40,420 nucleotides of DNA, taken from positions 1 to 40,420 of the forward strand of contig JAJYIT010000035.1 in assembly GCA_021789975.1 (NCBI GenBank), written 5' to 3'. A program made the position numbers and the translations under genes. The DNA comes from Bacteroidota bacterium (GTDB taxonomy: Bacteria; Bacteroidota; Ignavibacteria; Kryptoniales; JAKASW01). This document shows, in pieces, positions 33,219 through 40,420 of the stretch. The notes below the pieces were generated by a model. That model had not been told where the DNA came from. It did no database searches and saw only the letters and a list, made by a program, of their open reading frames with translations. The stretch's first letter is position 1; the number at the start of each line of letters is the position of its first letter.

Positions 33219-34715
33219 TTAATTTTCTTTGGCCCAATCCTTCGCACGTCCTACCGCCCTAACCCAGTTGCGCGTTAGAGCCTTGGCGTCATCGTGATTC
33301 ATCCGCGGTACAAATTTCTGATCGACCGTCCATTGTTTGTCGATCTCTTCGATCCCTTTCCAGAATCCGACGCCGAGTCCAGCCAGATATGCCGCACCCA
33401 ACGCCGTTGTCTCGAAAATCTTCGGCCGAACAACCGGTATGCCGAGTAGGTCCGCCTGGAACTGCATCAGCGAATCGTTGACACAAGCACCTCCGTCCAC
33501 ACGCAGCTCGTTCACCTCTATTCCCGAATCGGCTTCCATAGCTTTCAGAACGTCGTAAGTCTGAAAGGCAATCGATTCCAAAGCCGCTCGTGCGATGTGT
33601 CCCTTTGTAGTCCCGCGGGTAATTCCAACGATCGTCCCTCTCGCAGACTGGTCCCAGTAAGGTGCGCCCAGCCCCGCAAACGCAGGAACGAGATATACGC
33701 CGCCATTGTCCGGCACGGTCCGGGCTAATTGTTCTACCTCCGAAGAATTACCGATAATACCCAGCCCGTCTCTCAACCATTGAACGACAGCCCCGGCGAT
33801 AAAGATGCTCCCTTCAAGCGCGTAACAAATCGTGCCGTTCAATTTCCAGGCGATCGTCGTAAGTAGATTGTTCCTGGATACAATGGGCCTATCTGCCGTG
33901 TTGAGAACCAAGAAGCCTCCTGTGCCGTATGTATTTTTCAACATCCCCGGTGTGGTGCACATCTGACCAAAGAGTGCAGCCTGCTGGTCGCCAGCAATTC
34001 CTGAAATCGGGACTGTCGTACCCAGGAATGCCGGTCCGGTCTCTCCGAAGACTTCACTTGAGGACCTCACCTCCGGCAGAACGCTTTCGGGGATATCAAT
34101 CAACTCGATGAGCTCTTTATCCCATTCCGCCGTGTGGATGTTGAAGAGCATCGTTCTGCTGGCGTTAGTCACGTCGGTGATGTGGGTTTTCCCACCGGTG
34201 AGTTTCCAGACGAGCCAACTGTCTACTGTTCCAAAGGCAATTTTGCCACTTCTCGCCGCGGCTCGCACACCTGGTACGTTGTCGAGTATCCACCGGATTT
34301 TCGTTGCGGAGAAATATGCATCTATCACCAAGCCTGTCTTAGCGCGGATTATCTCTGCCAGACCCATCTTCTTCATCTGTTCGCAATAGCCGGAAGTTCT
34401 TCGATCCTGCCAGACGATCGCATTGTAAACAGGCTCGCCGGTTTCCCGGTCCCACAAAATGGTGGTTTCCCTCTGGTTGGTTATTCCGATGCCGGATATG
34501 TCCGAACCGCTGATTCCGATTTTTGAAATAGCTTCCGTGACTACACTTGCCTGAGAAGACCAGATTTCTTTGGGATCATGCTCAACCCAGCCGGGTTTCG
34601 GATAGTACTGTCTAAATTCCTTTTGAGCGGTCGAGACCATCTTGCCGTTCCGGTCAAAGACTATCGCTCTTGAACTTGTAGTTCCCTGATCTATGGAGAT
34701 AATATAACTGCCCAT
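33219..34715 (-). CDS. glpK: Glycerol kinase
   Basis: 498 residues from ATG 34715 ([20 protein letters not shown]). FGGY-kinase features are complete: [44 protein letters not shown], and [20 protein letters not shown] followed by [12 protein letters not shown]. It phosphorylates glycerol to glycerol 3-phosphate. It is 24 bases from the stop of the upstream glycosidase gene, so it may be read from the same transcript. Confidence 0.94.
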   Translation of the reverse strand: MGSYIISIDQGTTSSRAIVFDRNGKMVSTAQKEFRQYYPKPGWVEHDPKEIWSSQASVVTEAISKIGISGSDISGIGITNQRETTILWDRETGEPVYNAIVWQDRRTSGYCEQMKKMGLAEIIRAKTGLVIDAYFSATKIRWILDNVPGVRAAARSGKIAFGTVDSWLVWKLTGGKTHITDVTNASRTMLFNIHTAEWDKELIELIDIPESVLPEVRSSSEVFGETGPAFLGTTVPISGIAGDQQAALFGQMCTTPGMLKNTYGTGGFLVLNTADRPIVSRNNLLTTIAWKLNGTICYALEGSIFIAGAVVQWLRDGLGIIGNSSEVEQLARTVPDNGGVYLVPAFAGLGAPYWDQSARGTIVGITRGTTKGHIARAALESIAFQTYDVLKAMEADSGIEVNELRVDGGACVNDSLMQFQADLLGIPVVRPKIFETTALGAAYLAGLGVGFWKGIEEIDKQWTVDQKFVPRMNHDDAKALTRNWVRAVGRAKDWAKEN

Positions 34716-34739
34716 CAACGAGCCATATCCAGCAGGCAG

Positions 34740-36905
34740 TTAGTTCCGCCCCGCATGCACGATGCGAATGCCATTCTTATCGCTAATAATGTTGTAAGTA
34801 CGGTTGCCGTCTCGCACATCCAGCAGTTCGCCATCGAAACCGCGAGGCTGCACATTTGAGATCAGAGTATGCGTCAGGTGGTTCGGTTGGTAACCGAAAA
34901 ATTCTCTTATGATTGTCTCGGCGAAAGAGCCGCCGTTGCTGCCGTTGTACGTCTGGCTGTGGTAGCCGAAAGTCATGAAGTCTGTAATGTGAACAGGCGC
35001 GTCATATCCCTTTCCAATAAGTTGACGCGACTGAGAGAACGGCCCTTCATAAGTAGTCCCGGTACAACGGTGAAGAAATTTTAGAGCCTGACCGTATTTG
35101 CCAAACTCACACATGACAGCCATTGTCTCTGCGGGCCAGGCACAAAAGGCGCCAATCGGCCCGTGGTCAGGTCGGTTGGACTCGGCGGCAGCCGGATCTC
35201 GCCACGAAAGTGCCCGCATCCAGTGGGCAGTCAACAACTGTGTATCGACGAAATGAAGCATCTCATTCCTGAGTCGCTGTGAAAGATCCTTCGTCAGCGT
35301 CAGACCTATTGTTGCAAAGTCGAAAATCGTGCGGACTGCAACCCGTTTTCCATTGTCATGCACACTGTACCAGTATCCTTTTCCCGGTACATGAAGCTTC
35401 ATCACTGCGGCGAGGAGACTCTTTGCCATTGAACGAAGATGTTCTGCTTTCTTCCTGTGACCCATTGCTTCCTCGACCTGTGCAGTACGCTGCATCAGCC
35501 ACACGTTCGCGGCGTTTAACGAAGCCACTTCGCCGATGTAAGTCGGCACGCACTCCAGGAGGTTTGAGGCGTCGCCGTAATTCGCGAGTGTGTGACCGGG
35601 CTTCACGAGCGACTTCCAGTGCGTCGCTATCTCGTACATGTGCTGGAGAACTGTCTTGCCATTTATCTTCTCGGACAGAAATGCCGTATCGTGCGTTACA
35701 TCCAGATAGTCATTTAGCAGAATGAAAATCGAATAGTCGTTCGCGCTGTACCATACTCCCTGCATCGATCCTGTTAGAAATTCTTCAGCGTAACCGTTGT
35801 AAATACCCTTCGACAGCCAGGAGGTCAGATATTCTTTCATCATAGCCGGGTCCAGCAGCGCAAGCGTTGTCGCCCACTCGCGTGTATCCCAGAAATACAT
35901 CATAATGCAATTACTCTCAGGCGAATTACTGATGTAGGCACGCGGGGCAACAGGAAAGCATGTGCGGTAAACACTGAGCAGAGACAAGATGCTCATGTAG
36001 TACATCCGCCGGAGATCCTTGTCGGCAGTAACCAGTACCGGCAGATGACCGGAGAAGTAAGCATTGCCGGGAGTGAACATTGCGCTCCACCGGCTCTCCC
36101 AATCGATCTTGACTGCATCAAACGCAGATGGAAAATGTGCGGCGGTTTGTGCAGCCAATTCATGCACACTTTCGTCCGCATGACCGATTATCAACACATA
36201 ATTGATCACCCTGCTGCCGTGTGGCTGGAGGGTGACTGTCCAGGTCGCCGCGCCGGAATGCTTGTTGACTGATAAATTATCCGGCGTGGTTTCAAAAGAG
36301 AAACAATTGCTCAGCCCTGCACCGGCATTTTCCAACAGGAGAGAACGGCCGCCATCGATGGATTTCGCGGAAAAGGAGACAGAATCAGCGTCTCGCGGCA
36401 TTTGCCAGCCCCAGCTCTTGTGTTCTGAGGTGTATGCCGCAAGATTTATTTCCACATGAAATATCTTTCGAGCAGAAGCGACATTTTTCAGATCGATATG
36501 GAAGAGTAAACCTCGTTTCTCATACATCATCCGCACTGCCGTTTCGATTCGGAGATCCCCCGCATGGCCTTCTCGCAAAGCCTGATAGGCGTACCACCTT
36601 GTCTCTTCGAGCTTCGGTATTTTGCCATCGACATGCATGGCGCCCGTATTGCCATTCATGAGTATCGGCGGGAAACTCAGGTTGCCGATTTGTAGGACTC
36701 CATCGACGCATTGCGAAGAGCCCTGTGTGCTGTTCAGGGCTGGATAGCATAGTAACGTCGATGCCTTCTGCCAGCTGCCGGCGAGCGCATTCAGCTTCGG
36801 TATCTTGGACTCAGGACCTTTCGCAGCAAACGCGCTTGAAAGGAAGGCAAGACTGAGAATAGATGCCAGAGTTGCAAATTTAAAAAGAGTTATAAACTTT
36901 TTCAA
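34740..36905 (-). CDS. Exported six-hairpin (alpha/alpha)6 glycosidase, family uncertain
   Basis: 721 residues from TTG 36905, supported by AGGAAG six bases upstream. Signal peptide 1-27 (LSLAFLSSAFAA). A beta-rich N-terminal domain (to about 260) is followed by a helical barrel with MYFWDTREWATTLALLDPAM, SMQGVWYSANDYSIFILLND and FCAWPAETMAVMCEFG, the layout of GH63/GH65/GH95-like enzymes. I cannot assign the family. Candidates are alpha-glucosidase, fucosidase or mannosidase types. It is between the phosphoesterase and glp genes, and probably periplasmic or secreted. Confidence 0.75.
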   Translation of the reverse strand: MKKFITLFKFATLASILSLAFLSSAFAAKGPESKIPKLNALAGSWQKASTLLCYPALNSTQGSSQCVDGVLQIGNLSFPPILMNGNTGAMHVDGKIPKLEETRWYAYQALREGHAGDLRIETAVRMMYEKRGLLFHIDLKNVASARKIFHVEINLAAYTSEHKSWGWQMPRDADSVSFSAKSIDGGRSLLLENAGAGLSNCFSFETTPDNLSVNKHSGAATWTVTLQPHGSRVINYVLIIGHADESVHELAAQTAAHFPSAFDAVKIDWESRWSAMFTPGNAYFSGHLPVLVTADKDLRRMYYMSILSLLSVYRTCFPVAPRAYISNSPESNCIMMYFWDTREWATTLALLDPAMMKEYLTSWLSKGIYNGYAEEFLTGSMQGVWYSANDYSIFILLNDYLDVTHDTAFLSEKINGKTVLQHMYEIATHWKSLVKPGHTLANYGDASNLLECVPTYIGEVASLNAANVWLMQRTAQVEEAMGHRKKAEHLRSMAKSLLAAVMKLHVPGKGYWYSVHDNGKRVAVRTIFDFATIGLTLTKDLSQRLRNEMLHFVDTQLLTAHWMRALSWRDPAAAESNRPDHGPIGAFCAWPAETMAVMCEFGKYGQALKFLHRCTGTTYEGPFSQSRQLIGKGYDAPVHITDFMTFGYHSQTYNGSNGGSFAETIIREFFGYQPNHLTHTLISNVQPRGFDGELLDVRDGNRTYNIISDKNGIRIVHAGRN

Positions 36906-37034
36906 ATTTCTTCCTGTTTCGTTACTTAGATTTGTTCTTCGAAAGGACCGGTTCCACCGCTTTGAAGCTCCGCGCGATCCATTCTCATACGGAAGGCAGA
37001 ATTCCCAGACGGTTAGATAGACCGAAGGATTTTG
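36906..37034. other. Leader region of the six-hairpin glycosidase gene
   Basis: 129 bases between the phosphoesterase stop and the TTG start. It contains GGACCGGTTCC at 36945-36955, a near-palindrome with the same ACCGGT centre as 788-798 and 15581-15594. No clear promoter boxes are visible. Confidence 0.35.
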
Positions 37035-39563
37035 TTAGCTTCCTGCCGAGTAGATCGAATATCTCGGGATCGGCATGCTAGTTCCTTTGATGGCTCGCCA
37101 GAGTATTTCATTGAATTCCCGAGGTGGGACCATATCGGCATGCGCGAAATTCCAGTGATCCATGATGGACTGTCCGTACGCACCAAGTGGATTTCTGGCG
37201 TTGATATTTATCATCGGCTTGACGACGGCGTAGCTTGCCGTATCGATGTTCATCGTGAAAGAATTGAACATTGGAGTGGCCGCGGCATCATACTGGCTCA
37301 TGGGTGGGAGGCCCAATATCAGCTCCATCGTCCTAAGCATGGATGAGGTGGTGTAAAGGGTGTTGTCGACAAAACCCCTCTTCACGTATGGGCTGATCAC
37401 CAGGCCTTCGGTTCTGTGCTCATCTACGTGGTCGGCACCGTCTTGTGCATCGTCCTCAATAACGAAAATGGCAGACTTATCCCAAATCCGGCTGTGAGAT
37501 ATCCGGTTTACAAAGAGACCAAGCGCATAATCGTTCTGTGCCACCATAGCCTGCGGAGTCCACGCTCCTTTAGTCGTCCCCCATGTATGATCGTTCGGCA
37601 AGCGAATAATGCTAAGGTGAGGTAATTTCCCCTCACGAACGAGCCGCGTGAAATCCTGATTCCATTGCTTGTACCTGTCCACATCGGAGAATTTCAGATC
37701 CCAACTGTGATACCATACATCCGTATGTCCAAACAACGCCCTTTCAAGTGGAGTGTTTGGGATCGAAGAATTGATATGAGCGAGTATAAATTTGCTGTCG
37801 TTCACTTTCGGGTATCTGCTGAGGTCCGATTCGACCATCTTTGTCGGGTACACAAATTCTCCGTAGTCCCTGAACGAGATGCCATGCCTCAGGCAATCAT
37901 TCCAGATAAAACCGGAGGCCGGGCTCGATGTCGGCACGCCGCCTTCGAAGTCATACGGCCCGCCTCGACCGCCATAATTGTTCTGCCAGCTCTTCTGAAC
38001 AAAGTCGGTCGCATAAGCAGCATCGGACCAGTTGTGACCATCCGCGCTCACTTCGGCATTCGCATAGAGATTGTCGAGCAGGACATAATCCCTCACGAGC
38101 TTATGAATGTTCGGAGTGATCTTCTCACCAAACAGTACAAGGTTCGGATCTCCATTCCCTATTTTTATGTCTCCCAGCACCTGATCGTACGTCCTGTTTT
38201 CTTTGATGAAATAGAAAACATACTTGATCGGCGATTTACCCCCGACTTTAGACGGGATGGGATTGTCGGGATCGAGAGCGGCTGTTTCCAAATCCTTCGG
38301 ACGATACGGTGTGTTCGCATATACTTCTTTTGTGTATTTGGCGAGCATCTCGTGGCCGGGAAACTTGAAGAAGGAGAGGGTCCCTATCACCATCCTGCCG
38401 ATATACCACCTGTTGTGTGAACCCTCCTTGAAGCCCGGATTCGGCTTCGATCGGTTTCCTTTCCCGTTGACGACCAGGACTGTACCATTCTTCAGCTCAA
38501 GGACCTTAGTCGGATACCAGCCGACCGGAATGAATCCGATGGGTACAGGCCTCTCAGGATCCGAGAGGTTGACCACCGCAAGATCATTGTTATCGGCATC
38601 AGCAACGAGGAGGCGCTTGCAATCAGGTGTGATGCACACTGAGTTCGGAGTCGCTCCCTCAGGTGAATCGGGATACAATGAAATGGAAATGTTCGCCAAC
38701 GCCTTATGCGTTTTGAGATTAATCATCGTGACGCTATTGTCATTCGCGTTCGCGACGAATGCCGTTTTATCATCACGCGTAACGGCTATTTCGGTCGGAT
38801 GGGTGCCGGTGGGAACTTCATACAGCAGGTTCGTGCCTTCGAATGCCTCGATCTTTTTTGAACTCCAAATGGAAACCAGGAGAGTTCCGTCTTTGAGGAA
38901 TTTGCAGGCGTAGGGCATCCCATCCAGTTTCACTACCGAGAATTTGTGAGTTTGCTGGTCATAGTAGCGGAGAGTATTATCCGCTCTAAAGACAGCGGCA
39001 AGCACATCGCCGTGCACATCTAACCCGGCGGTCCAGGCAACAGCTTTTGGATGAGGCGGCAGGAACTGAATCGTATCGGAATTCTGCAGGTGGCCGTCGA
39101 CAAGATTGAAAGTGTAGACACAATTCTGATTTCCGCCAGATACGTAAAGTTTGTTTCCGTGGAACTTTATGCCGAGCCAACTGTCTTTCAGCTTTATTGA
39201 CTGGACGACTTTGCGATTCTTGAGATCTACGAGCATGACAGTTGGTTCATCCCATCCGTCATTTGTAACCACAATGTATTTTTGTCCCGGGGAGACAGCT
39301 GCGTTAAGAGGCATCGTACTCAACTTGATGGAATGACCGGCAGGTGTGAGCCACCATCCGTTAGCGAGAAGAGTACGCCCGTTCATTTCACCTGGGGTTT
39401 GAGAGTACAGCGAGCCACAGAGGAGAAATAGCAATGGGACAGTGTAAGAAACGCTGAATCCGAATTCCGAAATCCTGAACAATTTTCGAAGCTCCAAAAT
39501 CAAATGTTGATGGGATGGAAATGAAGCAAAACAAAGAGGAACGCGGTTTCGAGACTTGGCCAT
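37035..39563 (-). CDS. Exported beta-propeller and phosphoesterase (phospholipase C-like, PF04185) protein
   Basis: 842 residues from ATG 39563. The frame is open to GTG 39671, but that overlaps the GH92 gene, and the stretch up to the signal peptide (LFRISEFGFSVSYTVPLLFL) is repeat-derived, so the true start is uncertain. After the signal peptide (ends near GSLYSQ) come YVTN/YncE-type propeller blades (GTHPTEIAVTRDDKTAFVAN, CKRLLVADADNNDLAVVNLS). An alkaline-phosphatase-superfamily phosphoesterase follows, with FYFIKENRTYDQVLG (ENRxxD metal motif), VSADGHNWSD, and IEDDAQDGADHVDEHRTEGL. This domain is shared with non-specific phospholipases C and acid phosphatases. The substrate is unknown; a phosphodiester of a glycolipid is inferred from context. 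Confidence 0.82.
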   Translation of the reverse strand: MAKSRNRVPLCFASFPSHQHLILELRKLFRISEFGFSVSYTVPLLFLLCGSLYSQTPGEMNGRTLLANGWWLTPAGHSIKLSTMPLNAAVSPGQKYIVVTNDGWDEPTVMLVDLKNRKVVQSIKLKDSWLGIKFHGNKLYVSGGNQNCVYTFNLVDGHLQNSDTIQFLPPHPKAVAWTAGLDVHGDVLAAVFRADNTLRYYDQQTHKFSVVKLDGMPYACKFLKDGTLLVSIWSSKKIEAFEGTNLLYEVPTGTHPTEIAVTRDDKTAFVANANDNSVTMINLKTHKALANISISLYPDSPEGATPNSVCITPDCKRLLVADADNNDLAVVNLSDPERPVPIGFIPVGWYPTKVLELKNGTVLVVNGKGNRSKPNPGFKEGSHNRWYIGRMVIGTLSFFKFPGHEMLAKYTKEVYANTPYRPKDLETAALDPDNPIPSKVGGKSPIKYVFYFIKENRTYDQVLGDIKIGNGDPNLVLFGEKITPNIHKLVRDYVLLDNLYANAEVSADGHNWSDAAYATDFVQKSWQNNYGGRGGPYDFEGGVPTSSPASGFIWNDCLRHGISFRDYGEFVYPTKMVESDLSRYPKVNDSKFILAHINSSIPNTPLERALFGHTDVWYHSWDLKFSDVDRYKQWNQDFTRLVREGKLPHLSIIRLPNDHTWGTTKGAWTPQAMVAQNDYALGLFVNRISHSRIWDKSAIFVIEDDAQDGADHVDEHRTEGLVISPYVKRGFVDNTLYTTSSMLRTMELILGLPPMSQYDAAATPMFNSFTMNIDTASYAVVKPMININARNPLGAYGQSIMDHWNFAHADMVPPREFNEILWRAIKGTSMPIPRYSIYSAGS

Positions 39564-39610
39564 TTGAATTTTGTTTTTGTTTAGAGTTTCGAATTTAGAG
39601 TTTATAGATT
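39440..39610. repeat. AT-rich repeat at the 5' end of the phosphoesterase gene
   Basis: CCGAATTCCGAAATCCTGAA and GAGTTTCGAATTTAGAGTTT with CATTTGAATTTTG lie either side of the proposed ATG. They are related in style to the GAATTTTGAATTC repeats near the DUF58 and batD starts. In frame they encode the FRISEFGFSV-type peptide. Confidence 0.5.
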
Positions 39611-39636
39611 GATTCCCGGTCTGTCGAGCCTGAATA

Positions 39637-40420
39637 TCACTTATATGATGGTGGTGCCTCGTTCGGTGCACTTCCCCAGCTTTTGTCGGGCATCGAACTC
39701 AAAGTGTAATCAATAGTACCGCCATGCTCGATTTCCGTAAACCACATCCAGGGCTTGCTCCACTTCTTGCCGTTGATTACGAGGCTGTGGACGTATGGCG
39801 TTCCGTCTTTCGCTCCGTGACCTATTATAGTCACCGTCCCGCTGTGCATGTGTATCTCTGCTTTGGGGAATAGCGGACTGCCGAACACGAACATCGGTGA
39901 ACCCGGCTCCTCAGGATACATCCCAAGGGCTGAGAAGATGTACCACGATGACATCTCGCCGAGGTCGTCGTTGCCGGGGAAGCCGAGAGGCTTGCTCGAA
40001 TAGAGCGTCGTCACCGCCCTTCGCACAATTTCCTGCGTCCTGTATGGCTCGCCGAAAAAGTCGAATTCCCACGGTGTCTCCAGACACGGCTCGTTGCCAA
40101 GATAACAGTACTTCGACCTTACTCCTGCATTCAACTCCGTAAAGAAATCGTCGAGGCGGCTGGCCGCCGTTTTCTCTCCCCCCATCTTCTCTGCAAGACC
40201 CTTTAAATTCCACTGAACTGCCCAGACGTATTGCGGCGCAGTCCCTTCCACGTATGCCTGGTTATGATCATAAGTAAGTACGGTGTCGGCGAATCCTTGA
40301 GTCCAGTCCCCGTTCAGTTCCTTCATCTGCAAGTAGCCGGTCGCCGGATTGTAAAGGTTCTTCCAGTCCTGAGCGTGATTAAGAAGCAACCCGGCATCCG
40401 ATTTGCGACCGAGGCTCGTT
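39637..40420 (-). CDS. GH92 alpha-mannosidase, C-terminal part (5' end beyond window)
   Basis: About 260 residues are visible; the frame is open to the window edge (...SLGRKSDAGLLLNHAQDW), so TTG 40389 is not a real start. It has the GH92 C-terminal landmarks YVEGTAPQYVWAVQWNLKGL, GNEPCLETPWEFDFFGEPYR, FPGNDDLGEMSSWYIFSALG and MYPEEPGSPMFVFGSPLFPK. It is only distantly similar to the GH92 protein at 20275-22575, so the two are paralogues with probably different linkage preferences. It stops 73 bases before the proposed phosphoesterase ATG, in the same direction. Confidence 0.92.
   Translation of the reverse strand, partial: TSLGRKSDAGLLLNHAQDWKNLYNPATGYLQMKELNGDWTQGFADTVLTYDHNQAYVEGTAPQYVWAVQWNLKGLAEKMGGEKTAASRLDDFFTELNAGVRSKYCYLGNEPCLETPWEFDFFGEPYRTQEIVRRAVTTLYSSKPLGFPGNDDLGEMSSWYIFSALGMYPEEPGSPMFVFGSPLFPKAEIHMHSGTVTIIGHGAKDGTPYVHSLVINGKKWSKPWMWFTEIEHGGTIDYTLSSMPDKSWGSAPNEAPPSYK

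Noticed and set aside
18697-39336. Numerous plus-strand ORFs of 60-250 codons across the iol, glp and glycosidase genes
   Set aside because: All lie antisense to strongly supported genes and read as shadows.

Overview
The window looks like a chromosomal segment from a member of the Bacteroidota/Chlorobiota (FCB) group, possibly Ignavibacteria-like. The reasons are a complete MoxR-DUF58-BatABCDE operon, a PUR-family (DUF3276) small protein, GH92/GH3/GH10 glycosidases, SGLT-type symporters and several starts without a strong Shine-Dalgarno. The lineage is an inference; no rRNA or marker gene lies in the window.

Layout. (1) 1-502: the 3' end of an IS3-family transposase abuts the N-terminal stub of a GH3 glycosidase gene on the opposite strand. 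(2) 503-1169: non-coding, with two inverted repeats. (3) 1170-9963 (+): moxR, a DUF58 vWA protein, an extra BatD-like membrane protein, batA, batB, batC, batD and batE, a membrane-anchored stress/aerotolerance complex with an AAA+ ATPase. (4) 9964-12157: a patch of decaying toxin-antitoxin genes (frameshifted higA, a short hicB, an MNT/HEPN pair whose HEPN gene has an internal stop) together with an 11-unit, 21-bp minisatellite. (5) 12200-15600 (-): a hexuronate-type MFS transporter, a homocysteine methyltransferase, and the two separated ends of what may be one secreted GH10 xylanase gene. (6) 15932-17752: a PUR-family protein, SSB, a small membrane protein, and a convergent metallo-beta-lactamase-fold protein. 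(7) 18186-40420 (-): about 22 kb in one direction. Read in transcription order it holds a GH92 mannosidase (partial), a secreted beta-propeller/phosphoesterase, a secreted six-hairpin glycosidase, glpK-glpD-glpF, a LacI-type regulator, iolB-C-D-A-E-G, a second GH92 mannosidase, an SGLT-type symporter and a tiny membrane protein, closed by a rho-independent terminator.

How region 7 may work: the secreted enzymes would remove mannose and cleave a phosphodiester. The symporter and GlpF would import the products. GlpK/GlpD would handle glycerol and the Iol enzymes myo-inositol. A mannosylated phosphoinositide (GPI-like glycan, phosphatidylinositol mannoside, or the fungal mannosyl-inositol-phosphoceramide) is the simplest substrate class touching mannose, phosphate and inositol together; phosphatidylinositol types would also release glycerol. 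This is a hypothesis from gene content, not a demonstrated system.

An AT-rich inverted-repeat family recurs at the 5' ends of several genes and is read in frame as odd N-terminal extensions, so several starts are uncertain.
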